This document shows, one piece after another, positions 25,417 through 32,740 of a DNA stretch of 54,856 nucleotides. This DNA comes from Chthonomonadales bacterium (GTDB lineage: Bacteria > Armatimonadota > Chthonomonadetes > Chthonomonadales > CAJBBX01). A program made the position numbers and the translations under genes. Location of the stretch: assembly GCA_020849275.1 (NCBI GenBank), contig JADLGO010000021.1, forward strand, positions 136,324 through 191,179. The letters are read 5' to 3'. A model generated the notes under the pieces. It had not been told where the DNA came from. It saw nothing but the letters and a program-made list of their open reading frames with translations, and made no database searches. How positions within the stretch are numbered: the stretch's first letter is position 1; the number at the start of each line of letters is the position of its first letter.

Positions 25417-26652
25417 GTGCCGAGAAACGATCTGGTAGCCGGGCTGGACATCGGAACGACCAAGATCTGCTGCGTGGTGGCGGAGGTCGCGGACACCGGC
25501 GATCTGATCGTGAGCGGCGTCGGGCTCAGCCCGTCGCACGGCCTGAAGCGCGGCGTCGTCGTCGATATCGACGCCACGACTCAGGCGGTCGAGGAGGCGG
25601 TCGCCAAGGCTGCCCAGCAGGCCGGTCGCGACGTGCCCGCAGTGTTCGTCGGGGTGACCGGCGAGCATATCTCGTCGCTGAACTCCCGGGGCGTGACCGC
25701 CATCACGCACCCGGACCGCGAGATCACCGAGGAGGATCGCGAGCGCGTGCTGCAACAGGCGCGCGTCATCGTGATCCCGCCGGACCGGGTCATTCTGCAC
25801 GCGATCCCGCGGTCCTACTCGATCGACGGACAGAACGGCATACGACACCCTGTCGGGATGAGTGGGACGCGCCTGGAAGTGGAGACGCACATCGTCACCG
25901 GCGCGCAGACCTTCCTGCTGAACGTGGAGAAGTGCGTGGTGCGCGCCGGGCTGGTGCTGCGCGACATGGTGCTCGAGCCGCTCGCCACCGGCGAGGCGAT
26001 CCTGATGCCGGCCGAGCGCAGCCTCGGCGTATGCATGCTGGACATCGGCGGCGGCACGAGCGACCTCGCCATCTACCAGGATGGGGAGATCTACTACTCG
26101 GCGGTGGTGCCGGTTGGCGGCAACCACGTTACGACCGACATCGCGCAACTCCTGCGCGTTTCGGCGGAGGAGGCTGAGCGCGTGAAGATCGCGTTTGGCA
26201 GCGCAGCCCCGGCCGGCATGAGCGATACGGAGAGCGTGCCGATCACCCAGATCGGGCGAACGGAGCAGCGCCCTCTGCGGCGCCGGGCGCTCTGCGACAT
26301 CGTGGAGGCCCGAATGCAGGAGTTGTTCCAACTCGTGCAGCGGGAGATCGGCAAGTCCGGCTGTGCCGACGGCATGCCGGCGGGCATGGTGATGACCGGC
26401 GGGGGCGCGCAGTTGCACGGGGCCATCGAGTGCGCCGCGCAGATGCTGCAAATGCCCGTGCGGCTCGGGTCACCGGGAGGGGTCGCCGGCCTTGGCGAGT
26501 CGGTCAATAGCCCGATCTTCGCCACGGCGGTGGGCCTCGTGCAGTACGGGGCACGCCATCACGAGCGCGTCCGGCGGGCGCCCGGCGGAGATGTGCTTGG
26601 CGGTATCATGCGCGCAGTGTCCAGGATCCTCGAGCGATTCCGCCCGCGGTAG
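25417..26652 (+). CDS. ftsA: Cell division protein FtsA
   Basis: Actin-like ATPase that tethers FtsZ to the membrane. 411 residues, GTG start preceded by a purine-rich GGGGGA. Actin-fold phosphate loop 1 is AGLDIGTTKICCVVAEV; the 1C (SHS2) subdomain follows; loop 2 is CMLDIGGGTSDLAIYQDGEI; GMVMTGGGAQLHG is the adenosine motif. The C-terminal end (GGIMRAVSRILERFRPR) is an amphipathic basic helix expected to bind the membrane. There is a 52-base gap after sbp. Confidence 0.96.
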   Translation: MPRNDLVAGLDIGTTKICCVVAEVADTGDLIVSGVGLSPSHGLKRGVVVDIDATTQAVEEAVAKAAQQAGRDVPAVFVGVTGEHISSLNSRGVTAITHPDREITEEDRERVLQQARVIVIPPDRVILHAIPRSYSIDGQNGIRHPVGMSGTRLEVETHIVTGAQTFLLNVEKCVVRAGLVLRDMVLEPLATGEAILMPAERSLGVCMLDIGGGTSDLAIYQDGEIYYSAVVPVGGNHVTTDIAQLLRVSAEEAERVKIAFGSAAPAGMSDTESVPITQIGRTEQRPLRRRALCDIVEARMQELFQLVQREIGKSGCADGMPAGMVMTGGGAQLHGAIECAAQMLQMPVRLGSPGGVAGLGESVNSPIFATAVGLVQYGARHHERVRRAPGGDVLGGIMRAVSRILERFRPR

Positions 26653-26717
26653 GCTGACGGGCGACCACAGAGTCGGTAGAACGCAGACAGAGCGCTGCTT
26701 CAGGGGAGCAACAGGCT

Positions 26718-27905
26718 ATGGCAGGAGTTACGAGCGGTCGGTTCCAGCAGGAGCCCTACGGAGCCAACATCAAGGTGATCGGAGTGGGAGGCGGCGGCAC
26801 GAACGCCGTCAACCGCATGATCGAATCCGGGCTGAACGGCGTGGAGTTCATCGCGATGAACACCGATCGCCAGGTACTTAACATCTCTCTTGCCTCGGTG
26901 AAGATGCAGCTCGGCGAGAACCTGACGCGCGGACTCGGCGCCGGCGGTAACCCGGAGATTGGCCGCAGCGCGGCCGAGGAGAGCAAGAGCGAGATCAAGA
27001 AGGCCATGGAGGGCGCCGACATGGTCTTCATCACGGCCGGCATGGGCGGCGGCACCGGCACGGGCGCCGCGCCCGTGATCGCCGAGATCGCGCGCGACAT
27101 CGGCGCGCTCACCGTGGCCGTCGTCACCAAGCCCTTCAACTTCGAGGGGCCGCGCCGCATGCGCACGGCCGAGGAGGGCGTCGACAACCTCAAGGCCAAG
27201 GTCGACACCGTCATCATCGTGCCGAATGACAAGCTGCTCTCGGTAGGCGACAAGCGCATGACGCTCGTGGAGGCATTTAAGGTGGCCGATGACGTCCTCC
27301 GCCAGGGCGTCCAGGGCATCTCAGACATCATCACCATCCCCGGACTCATCAACGTTGACTTCGCCGACGTGAAGGCCACGATGGAGAACGCCGGAACGGC
27401 GCTCATGGGCATCGGCACCGCCTCCGGCGAGAGCCGAGCCATCGAGGCCGCCCAGGCGGCTATCTCCAGCCCGTTGCTGGAGACCTCGGTGGAGGGCGCG
27501 TTGCGCGTCCTGATCAACCTGACCTCCGGGCCGGACCTCACGCTGGCCGAGGCCAACGAGGCCGCGCAGCTCATCAGCAGCATGTGCGACCTCAAGGAAG
27601 CCAACATCATCGTCGGTTGGGTGCCGGACCCCGCGCTCGAGGGCCAGGTGCGCATTACGGTGCTGGCAACGGGCTTCGCGAATCGGCCCGCCTCGCCGAC
27701 GCAGGCCGTCCCCGCCCAGCAGGCGGCAGCGCAGCCGGTTCGCCGTTTCGAGGCGCCGCCTATGCCGCGCCAGCAGGCCCCGATCCCGGCACCGCAGGCC
27801 AGTGGTGCCGCCGGCGCCCAGCAACCGGAGCGCGAGGACCAGCCGACCGTCCACACCGCGGATCGCGAGAACCTGGACATCCCCGCGTTCCTTCGCCGCC
27901 GCTAG
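26718..27905 (+). CDS. ftsZ: Cell division protein FtsZ
   Basis: Tubulin-like GTPase forming the Z-ring. 395 residues. The GTP-binding glycine loop GGGGTNAVN lies at residues 24-32 and the tubulin signature GGGTGTG at residues 110-116; the T7-loop region [12 protein letters not shown] is present. A Pro/Gln/Ala-rich linker (residues about 325-380) leads to the C-terminal conserved peptide ([12 protein letters not shown]) that binds FtsA. The region before it fits SepF/FtsA-type docking. Last gene of the operon, 65 bases after ftsA. Confidence 0.98.
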   Translation: MAGVTSGRFQQEPYGANIKVIGVGGGGTNAVNRMIESGLNGVEFIAMNTDRQVLNISLASVKMQLGENLTRGLGAGGNPEIGRSAAEESKSEIKKAMEGADMVFITAGMGGGTGTGAAPVIAEIARDIGALTVAVVTKPFNFEGPRRMRTAEEGVDNLKAKVDTVIIVPNDKLLSVGDKRMTLVEAFKVADDVLRQGVQGISDIITIPGLINVDFADVKATMENAGTALMGIGTASGESRAIEAAQAAISSPLLETSVEGALRVLINLTSGPDLTLAEANEAAQLISSMCDLKEANIIVGWVPDPALEGQVRITVLATGFANRPASPTQAVPAQQAAAQPVRRFEAPPMPRQQAPIPAPQASGAAGAQQPEREDQPTVHTADRENLDIPAFLRRR

Positions 27906-27953
27906 ATCGGGTCCGGGCCGTCCTCACAAGCCTTGCCCCTGGAGCCTCCCGTG

Positions 27954-27990
27954 CCAGGGGCGGCATAGCCGTGCCGCCTCTGGTTTCTAC
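27954..27990 (+). terminator. Intrinsic terminator of the dcw operon
   Basis: CCAGGGGCGGCA, loop TAGCCG, TGCCGCCTCTGG: a 12-pair stem with one G-T pair, then TTTCT. A second, competing hairpin (CCCCTGG at 27936-27942 with CCAGGGG at 27954-27960) overlaps its left arm. It lies 49 bases after the ftsZ stop. The rest of the gap to the next gene at 28142 shows nothing else I can assign. Confidence 0.8.
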
Positions 27991-28141
27991 ACCCCTTGCC
28001 CTCGGCGCGAGCCGCCGCGCCCAGGGCTGCCCGTCCGTGGTGCCCGGCGCGGCCGAGACCGTTGAGCCGCTGAGCTCGCCGAACGCCGCCCGAGTGCCGG
28101 ACCTCGCGCGCAACCGAAGCCAGCATTTCCAGCCTACCGGC

Positions 28142-29002
28142 TCAGCCGGCGGACGCGCCCGTGTTCCCGCGGTCCACGGCCTCCACGCGGCCGTCCGTGT
28201 AGACAAGCAGGAGGTTGGTCAGCCGGCGACGCGGGCGGACCACCGTCTTGCCGTGGACGTACAGGCCCATCGAGCGTCCAGCGTCCAGGTTGATCGCGTT
28301 CCAGGCGCCGAGCGCTTTCATGACGCTCGCCAGGCGAAGGAGCGTGATGCGCCTGCGCGTGACGGCGATGACGAGCTTGCCGCCGCGAGTGACGCCGACG
28401 GCCACGCGACCGGCCCGCCCGAGGACGGCGGGATCGCGGAAGCCCTCCGCGCGCGGGTGCACGCTGGCGCGACCTTCCCACACCAGCCGTGGACCGGCGC
28501 GGAGCACGAGCTCGCTCTCGCCCCAATCGACGTGGCGGTAGAGCGGCGCCTTGCGGAAGGTGGCGCTATTGTCAGCGGTGATGCACAGCGCGGTACCGCG
28601 TCCCCCGAAGTGCTCGAGTGTGCCGTCGATGACGATGTCGCCCACGGGCAGCGCGGTTGCCACGTCGAAGTACGTGCCGGTGACGGCCACATCCGGGCGC
28701 GCCCGAGTGATCATGCTGCTCCAGGACTCCGTCGAGCCGCTCCCATCGGCGGCGAGCATGGCCGTCACCTTGACGGCCGGGTCGTTGAGGTTGACGTAGA
28801 CGACCTTGACAGGGACGCTGGCGACGGTGGTCTGAACGTAGACGATCGGGTCGCGGCGCTTCGCCGCGGGTCCGGCAGGGCGCGCGGTCGGCGCGGGGCG
28901 TGCCGCCGCTCGCGCGACGTCGGGGTTGCGCGGATCGTTATGCAGGTGGGATGGCCAGACGGATAGTAGCGACAGGGCGGCCAGAGCGGCAAGCCGCTGC
29001 AA
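28142..29002 (-). CDS. Secreted phosphodiester glycosidase family protein (NAGPA/DUF2233-like)
   Basis: 286 residues from a TTG at 29002, chosen because GAGGAGG lies about six bases upstream and the product begins with a clean signal peptide (LQRLAALAALSLLSVWPS); a GTG at 29044 would add an arginine-rich leader. The catalytic-type domain shows VKVVYVNLNDPAVKV, VTGTYFDVATALPVGDIVIDG, and NAINLDAGRSMGLYVHGK. The last replaces the usual NLDGGGS motif with NLDAGRS, a variation at a conserved site. Family members cleave sugar phosphodiesters or act on exopolysaccharide/wall polymers outside the cell. It is convergent with ftsZ. Confidence 0.85.
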   Translation of the reverse strand: MQRLAALAALSLLSVWPSHLHNDPRNPDVARAAARPAPTARPAGPAAKRRDPIVYVQTTVASVPVKVVYVNLNDPAVKVTAMLAADGSGSTESWSSMITRARPDVAVTGTYFDVATALPVGDIVIDGTLEHFGGRGTALCITADNSATFRKAPLYRHVDWGESELVLRAGPRLVWEGRASVHPRAEGFRDPAVLGRAGRVAVGVTRGGKLVIAVTRRRITLLRLASVMKALGAWNAINLDAGRSMGLYVHGKTVVRPRRRLTNLLLVYTDGRVEAVDRGNTGASAG

Positions 29003-29043
29003 AGGCGCCTCCTCTCCGCGGCGCCGTCGAGGGTGGCCGCACA

Positions 29044-29060
29044 CATCCCGTCACGGGATG
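29044..29060. repeat. Perfect palindrome upstream of the glycosidase gene
   Basis: CATCCCGT, one base, ACGGGATG, located 42 bases upstream of the TTG start of the glycosidase. Its size suits a dimeric operator. No regulator gene is adjacent and no clear promoter could be placed next to it. Confidence 0.4.
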
Positions 29061-29100
29061 GAACCTCACACACCCTGTCATACGAGCGAGCGCTCGACAC

Positions 29101-29144
29101 CGTTCGTACCGCGCGCGCCAGAGTGGGCGCACGCGGTACGAACG
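29101..29144 (-). terminator. 19-pair hairpin downstream of the glycosyltransferase block
   Basis: CGTTCGTACCGCGCGCGCC (29101-29119) and its near-exact complement (29126-29144) with one mismatch and a six-base loop AGAGTG. It lies 63 bases beyond the stop of the leftward glycosyltransferase gene, so a terminator is the simplest reading. There is no T-run on the downstream side, and the fully symmetric outer arms (GTTCGTACC/GGTACGAAC) could also be a protein-binding site. Confidence 0.55.
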
Positions 29145-29207
29145 TGCCCTGCGGAGGCTGCCGTGCGGGCCAGTGGGGAGGCGAGAGGCGGGGCGCGCGG
29201 CCGATGG

Positions 29208-30353
29208 CTAGCCGGCGGCGGCTGCCTGGCGGGAGGTGGCGGCGCCGTAGACCTGGCGGGTTGCGCGGGCGGTGCGGTCCCAGTCAAAGGCGGCGGCGCG
29301 CGCGACGCCCCGCGCGCTCCACGTCCGCCGCGCCGCCGGGTCCTTGAGCAGGGCGGCCAGCGCATCGCCCCACGAGTAGGCGTCCATCACCGGCAGAATC
29401 ATCGCTCCGTCGCCGACCACCTCGGGCATGGCCGGGGCGTCGCTGACGAGCGTGGGGGCACCGCATGCCATCGCCTCGAGCGGGGGCAGGCCGAAGCCCT
29501 CGTAGAGCGAGGGGAACGCCATGGCGTCGGCCGCCGAGTAGAGCGCCGGCAGGTCCTGATCGGCCACGTAATCGGTGAAGACGGCCGCGTCGCCGATCTG
29601 GAGTCGGGCGGCCTGTATGGCGAGGTTCTCGCATCCCCATCCACGCTTGCCGGCGAGCACGAGCTTGTGCGGGAACTCGGCCCGCATGCGTGCACGCGCA
29701 AACGCCTCCAGCAGCAGCGGCAGGTTCTTGCGCGGCTGGAGCACGCCGACGGTCACGACGTAGGGGCTGTCGAGCCCGAGGTGCTCGGCGACCAGCGCGG
29801 CGGCGTCGGCACGGGGCATCGGGCGATACTCCGGGCCGGCCGCGAGCGCGATGGCGGTGACATGCCCCGGTTCAAAGCCATATACCCGCAGGATGTCCCG
29901 TCGGGAGCTCTCGGAGTCGGTGATGACGACGCGCGCCCTGCGCATGGAGCAAGGGACCGTCAGGTTAAGCAGTACCCTGTGCTTGCGCGGGAACCACTCC
30001 GGGTAGAGGCGGAACGATATGTCGTGGACGGTGGTCACCACCGGGCAGGCGGCCCGCAGCGGGATGGTGTACTGCGTGTGCGCGACGTCGATGCCGTCGT
30101 GCCGCATCGCGCGCGGGAAGGCGAGGAGGGTCCAGAGGCGGTTGTTGGTTGCGGGCACCGTGCGGAACGACAGGTAGGGCGACTGCGGGAGCTCGCCGGC
30201 TGGCACCGGCAGGCGGGTGTAGACGATGTACTCGTGCCCGTCGGCCGCGTCGCGCGCCGCGGCGCGGAGGTGAGCCCGCACCAGGTTGCGCCAGTAGGTC
30301 CTGTCGCCGGTGAACCGCCCGGTCAGCGCTCGCCCGTCTATCCCGATCCGCAT
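29208..30353 (-). CDS. Glycosyltransferase family 1/4
   Basis: GT-B fold retaining glycosyltransferase, 381 residues. Start ATG 30353 (MRIGIDGRALTGRFTGDR), 16 bases inside the end of the upstream gene; a longer in-frame extension is arginine-rich and antisense-like. The N-terminal acceptor half has VVTTVHDISFRLYPEW; the C-terminal donor half has VTVGVLQPRKNLPLLLEAF and the complete EX7E motif in PSLYEGFGLPPLEAMACG. Donor sugar and acceptor cannot be deduced. Last gene of a three-gene leftward block, probably for surface polysaccharide. Confidence 0.92.
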   Translation of the reverse strand: MRIGIDGRALTGRFTGDRTYWRNLVRAHLRAAARDAADGHEYIVYTRLPVPAGELPQSPYLSFRTVPATNNRLWTLLAFPRAMRHDGIDVAHTQYTIPLRAACPVVTTVHDISFRLYPEWFPRKHRVLLNLTVPCSMRRARVVITDSESSRRDILRVYGFEPGHVTAIALAAGPEYRPMPRADAAALVAEHLGLDSPYVVTVGVLQPRKNLPLLLEAFARARMRAEFPHKLVLAGKRGWGCENLAIQAARLQIGDAAVFTDYVADQDLPALYSAADAMAFPSLYEGFGLPPLEAMACGAPTLVSDAPAMPEVVGDGAMILPVMDAYSWGDALAALLKDPAARRTWSARGVARAAAFDWDRTARATRQVYGAATSRQAAAAG

Positions 30354-31483
30354 CGCTTCCCCTGCTTCCGTACGGCACGGTACAAGGCCGCGGTCTCCGC
30401 GGCCACCCGGTCGTACGAGTGGCGTTCGGCATACTCGGTCGCGCCCCGCACCAGCCGCTCGCGCGCGGCGCTGTCGTCCCGCAGCGCCGCGGCCGCGGCC
30501 GCCATCGCTGCGCCGTTCGCAACTGGCGCCAGGCGCAGCGCGCCGGGCGTGTCCGCCACGATCTCGGCGTGCGGCGCTATGTCCGAGGCCAGAATGGGCT
30601 TTCGGCACGCGAAGGCCATAGCCAGACTACCCGATCCGCTGGACTCGGCGAACGGCGCCAGCACAATGTCGGTCGCGCTCATGACGGTCCTTACGGCATC
30701 CTCATCGAGGTAGCCCGTGACGCGGCAGCGCTCGCGCACGCCGGCAGCGTCGATGCGGGCCTCCAGATCCGCCACGTACCCGGTCTGATCGTCCGGGTGG
30801 CGCCCGCCCGCCAGCAGCAGCACCGCGTCTGGCGGCATCCGCCGCAGCGCCTCCACCGCGACGGCGTGCCCCTTGCGCCGCGACAGGAACCCGAAGATCG
30901 TCATCACGAACCGGTCCTCGAGGCCCAGGGCGCGCCGCGCCTCGTCGCGGGCCGGCAGCGCCGGAGCGGTGGGCACGCCGTGGCGCACCACGCACGCCCG
31001 ATCGCCATGGGGACCGAAGCGCGCCAGGCGGGCACGGTCCCATTCCGTATGCACGAGGATCCTTCGTACGGCCGGGCTCCCGAAATGCAGGCGGTTCGTG
31101 AGCGCGATGGCGCCGCCGCGAAGCGGCCCACCGGTGGGCTCCACGAACTCGTGGGCGGTCATGACGACCGGCCGTTCGATGCGGCGCAGAAGCCGCCCGA
31201 TGCGGCACTTCCACGGCGCGACGCCGCCGAACAGGAAGTACTGATGCTGGATGTGGACGAGGTCGCACCGGTTGTGCTCCGGCCTGAACCCGGCGGCTTC
31301 GACGACGGCGGCGATCCGCGCGTGGCCCTCGAGCGCCTCGAGCAGGTGGCGTACATAGTCGGCGATGCCGCATCGGGCGCCGAGGGGCGCAACCATGACG
31401 ACGCTCGGCTCGCGGCGGCTGTCCGCCGCCTGCTCCAGGAAGGGGCCCTCGCCCTGTGGCACGCAAGCCATTGCGCTGGTCAC
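30338..31483 (-). CDS. Glycosyltransferase family 1/4, degenerate EX7E motif
   Basis: 381 residues; GTG start overlapping the upstream stop (GTGA). N-terminal half: VVMVAPLGARCGIADYVRHLL, DLVHIQHQYFLFGG, RPVVMTAHEFVEP; donor half: MTIFGFLSRRKGHAVAVEAL and APFAESSGSGSLAMAFACRKPI. The first glutamate of EX7E is kept but the second is replaced. The N-terminal motifs are shared with the genes at 31480 and 37364, so these three are paralogues. A second in-frame start at 31396 would remove 29 weakly structured residues. Confidence 0.88.
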   Translation of the reverse strand: MTSAMACVPQGEGPFLEQAADSRREPSVVMVAPLGARCGIADYVRHLLEALEGHARIAAVVEAAGFRPEHNRCDLVHIQHQYFLFGGVAPWKCRIGRLLRRIERPVVMTAHEFVEPTGGPLRGGAIALTNRLHFGSPAVRRILVHTEWDRARLARFGPHGDRACVVRHGVPTAPALPARDEARRALGLEDRFVMTIFGFLSRRKGHAVAVEALRRMPPDAVLLLAGGRHPDDQTGYVADLEARIDAAGVRERCRVTGYLDEDAVRTVMSATDIVLAPFAESSGSGSLAMAFACRKPILASDIAPHAEIVADTPGALRLAPVANGAAMAAAAAALRDDSAARERLVRGATEYAERHSYDRVAAETAALYRAVRKQGKRCGSG

Positions 31484-32601
31484 CCCGAGGCCCCGTCGCG
31501 CGCCGGCGCGGCGGGCTCCGGCCGGCCTCCCACTCCTCGCGGCGCATGGTGCGGGAAGTCGGCAAGCAGCAGCTCATAGACGCCTGTCGTCGCCTCTGCG
31601 GCGGCGCTCCAGGGGTGCGCCGCCGCGTAGGTCGGCCCCCGGCCGCTCATCTCCGCCCGCCCCGCAGGGTTGTGCAGCACGCCGAGGATGGTCGCGGCGG
31701 CATGTGCCGCATCGCCGGGGCGGAAGAGGCGCAGGCAGCGCGCGTCGGCGTGAGTCTCGCGAAAGAGCGGCCCGGCCGGAGCAACGACCGGCATGCCCGA
31801 GGCAAGGGCCGCCATCAGGGCGTGCGGGCTGCGCGCGCGGGCATCCACAAAGATGGCCGCGTCGGCCGCCGGCGTCGCGGCCCCGGCGCCGACCTCGACG
31901 GTGACCCCGCCGTGGCCCAGGGCACGACCTGGCCGGCCGGCTGCCCGCGCGGCGTCGCCCGCGAGCACGAGGCGAAGGCCGGCGGGAAGCGCGCGTGCGA
32001 CTGCGTTCAGAAAGGGGGAGTCGGCGTCACGGAGCGTCTCGAACAGGCACAAGGTCGCTCCATCCGCACTCGGCGTCGATCGATCCTCGGGCCGGGTCGG
32101 CGGGCATCCCGGTCGCACTACGTGCACGTGCGCCGAGACGGCTCCCCGCGCGATCAACTCGTCGCGCTCGGCGGCGGTGTGCACGATGGAGCGGCCCGTC
32201 ACGAAGGGCGCGGCGTCGAAGGCCTGACGGTGGGCCGGCCTCAGGCCGAGCAGGGCGCGGGTCGCTCGGGCGGCCCGGGACTCCGGCGCGAAGCAGAGTT
32301 CGGCATAGGGCGCAGTCGAGTGCGCCGTGACTGCGACCGGCCGGCCAATCAGGTAGCGCAGGCGCCAGAAGAGCCGGCGGCACTGCTCGGGGCCGCCCCA
32401 GGCGTCGTGCGCGTGGTGGATGTGGACGACCTGCGCGGCGTTGAGGCGTTCGGCGAGTTCCGGGCCGGCGACCTCGAGTTGCTCGACCGGCAGGCGAACC
32501 ATGTCCAACTCGACACGCGCTCGGAGCGCCTCGTTGAGCCCGCCCACGTACGCGTCGAAGCCCCAGGATGAACTGGCAGGGGCGACCACCGCCACCTTCA
32601 T
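31480..32601 (-). CDS. Glycosyltransferase-like protein, divergent paralogue
   Basis: 373 residues from ATG 32601. N-terminal half MKVAVVAPASSSWGFDAYVGGL, AAQVVHIHHAHDAWGG, RPVAVTAHSTAPYAE matches the paralogues at 30338 and 37364. The donor half is much weaker: the usual loop is AAIFVDARARSPHALMAALASGMPVVAP with neither glutamate of EX7E, and the K/R site of the donor phosphate (RKN/RKG in relatives) is not evident. It may have lost catalysis or use another donor mode. The predicted -10 box ends only six bases before the ATG. Confidence 0.8.
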   Translation of the reverse strand: MKVAVVAPASSSWGFDAYVGGLNEALRARVELDMVRLPVEQLEVAGPELAERLNAAQVVHIHHAHDAWGGPEQCRRLFWRLRYLIGRPVAVTAHSTAPYAELCFAPESRAARATRALLGLRPAHRQAFDAAPFVTGRSIVHTAAERDELIARGAVSAHVHVVRPGCPPTRPEDRSTPSADGATLCLFETLRDADSPFLNAVARALPAGLRLVLAGDAARAAGRPGRALGHGGVTVEVGAGAATPAADAAIFVDARARSPHALMAALASGMPVVAPAGPLFRETHADARCLRLFRPGDAAHAAATILGVLHNPAGRAEMSGRGPTYAAAHPWSAAAEATTGVYELLLADFPHHAPRGVGGRPEPAAPARDGASG

Positions 32602-32607
32602 GCGGTC

Positions 32608-32613
32608 ATTATA
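32608..32613 (-). promoter_or_regulatory. Consensus -10 box implying a leaderless mRNA
   Basis: On the minus strand TATAAT is followed by six bases and then the ATG at 32601, so a start about seven bases downstream of the box would fall on the ATG itself. No good -35 is visible 16-18 bases upstream. It faces the lhr promoter across 45 bases. Confidence 0.5.
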
Positions 32614-32658
32614 GCCCATCGAGGCGTCTGGACCGTCCGACGGGCGCTCTGTTCCGAC

Positions 32659-32687
32659 TTGTAATGCAGACGACAGTCTGCTACAAT
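32659..32687 (+). promoter_or_regulatory. Predicted promoter for lhr
   Basis: TTGTAA (32659-32664), exactly 17 bases, TACAAT (32682-32687). Predicted transcript start about 32694, which is close to an in-frame GTG at 32696 and 47 bases before the preferred GTG at 32741. Confidence 0.7.
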
Positions 32688-32740
32688 GGCGGAGTGTGCT
32701 TGCGCGGTCGCCTGCTGCGGTGGCCGCGACGGAGGGGATC

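Noticed and set aside
27902-28126. 74-codon minus-strand frame after ftsZ
   Set aside because: It overlaps the ftsZ terminator, lacks a ribosome-binding site and has a shadow-like composition.
29005-29044. GTG start at 29044 for the phosphodiester glycosidase
   Set aside because: The added residues are arginine-rich and bury the signal peptide; the TTG at 29002 has a strong ribosome-binding site.
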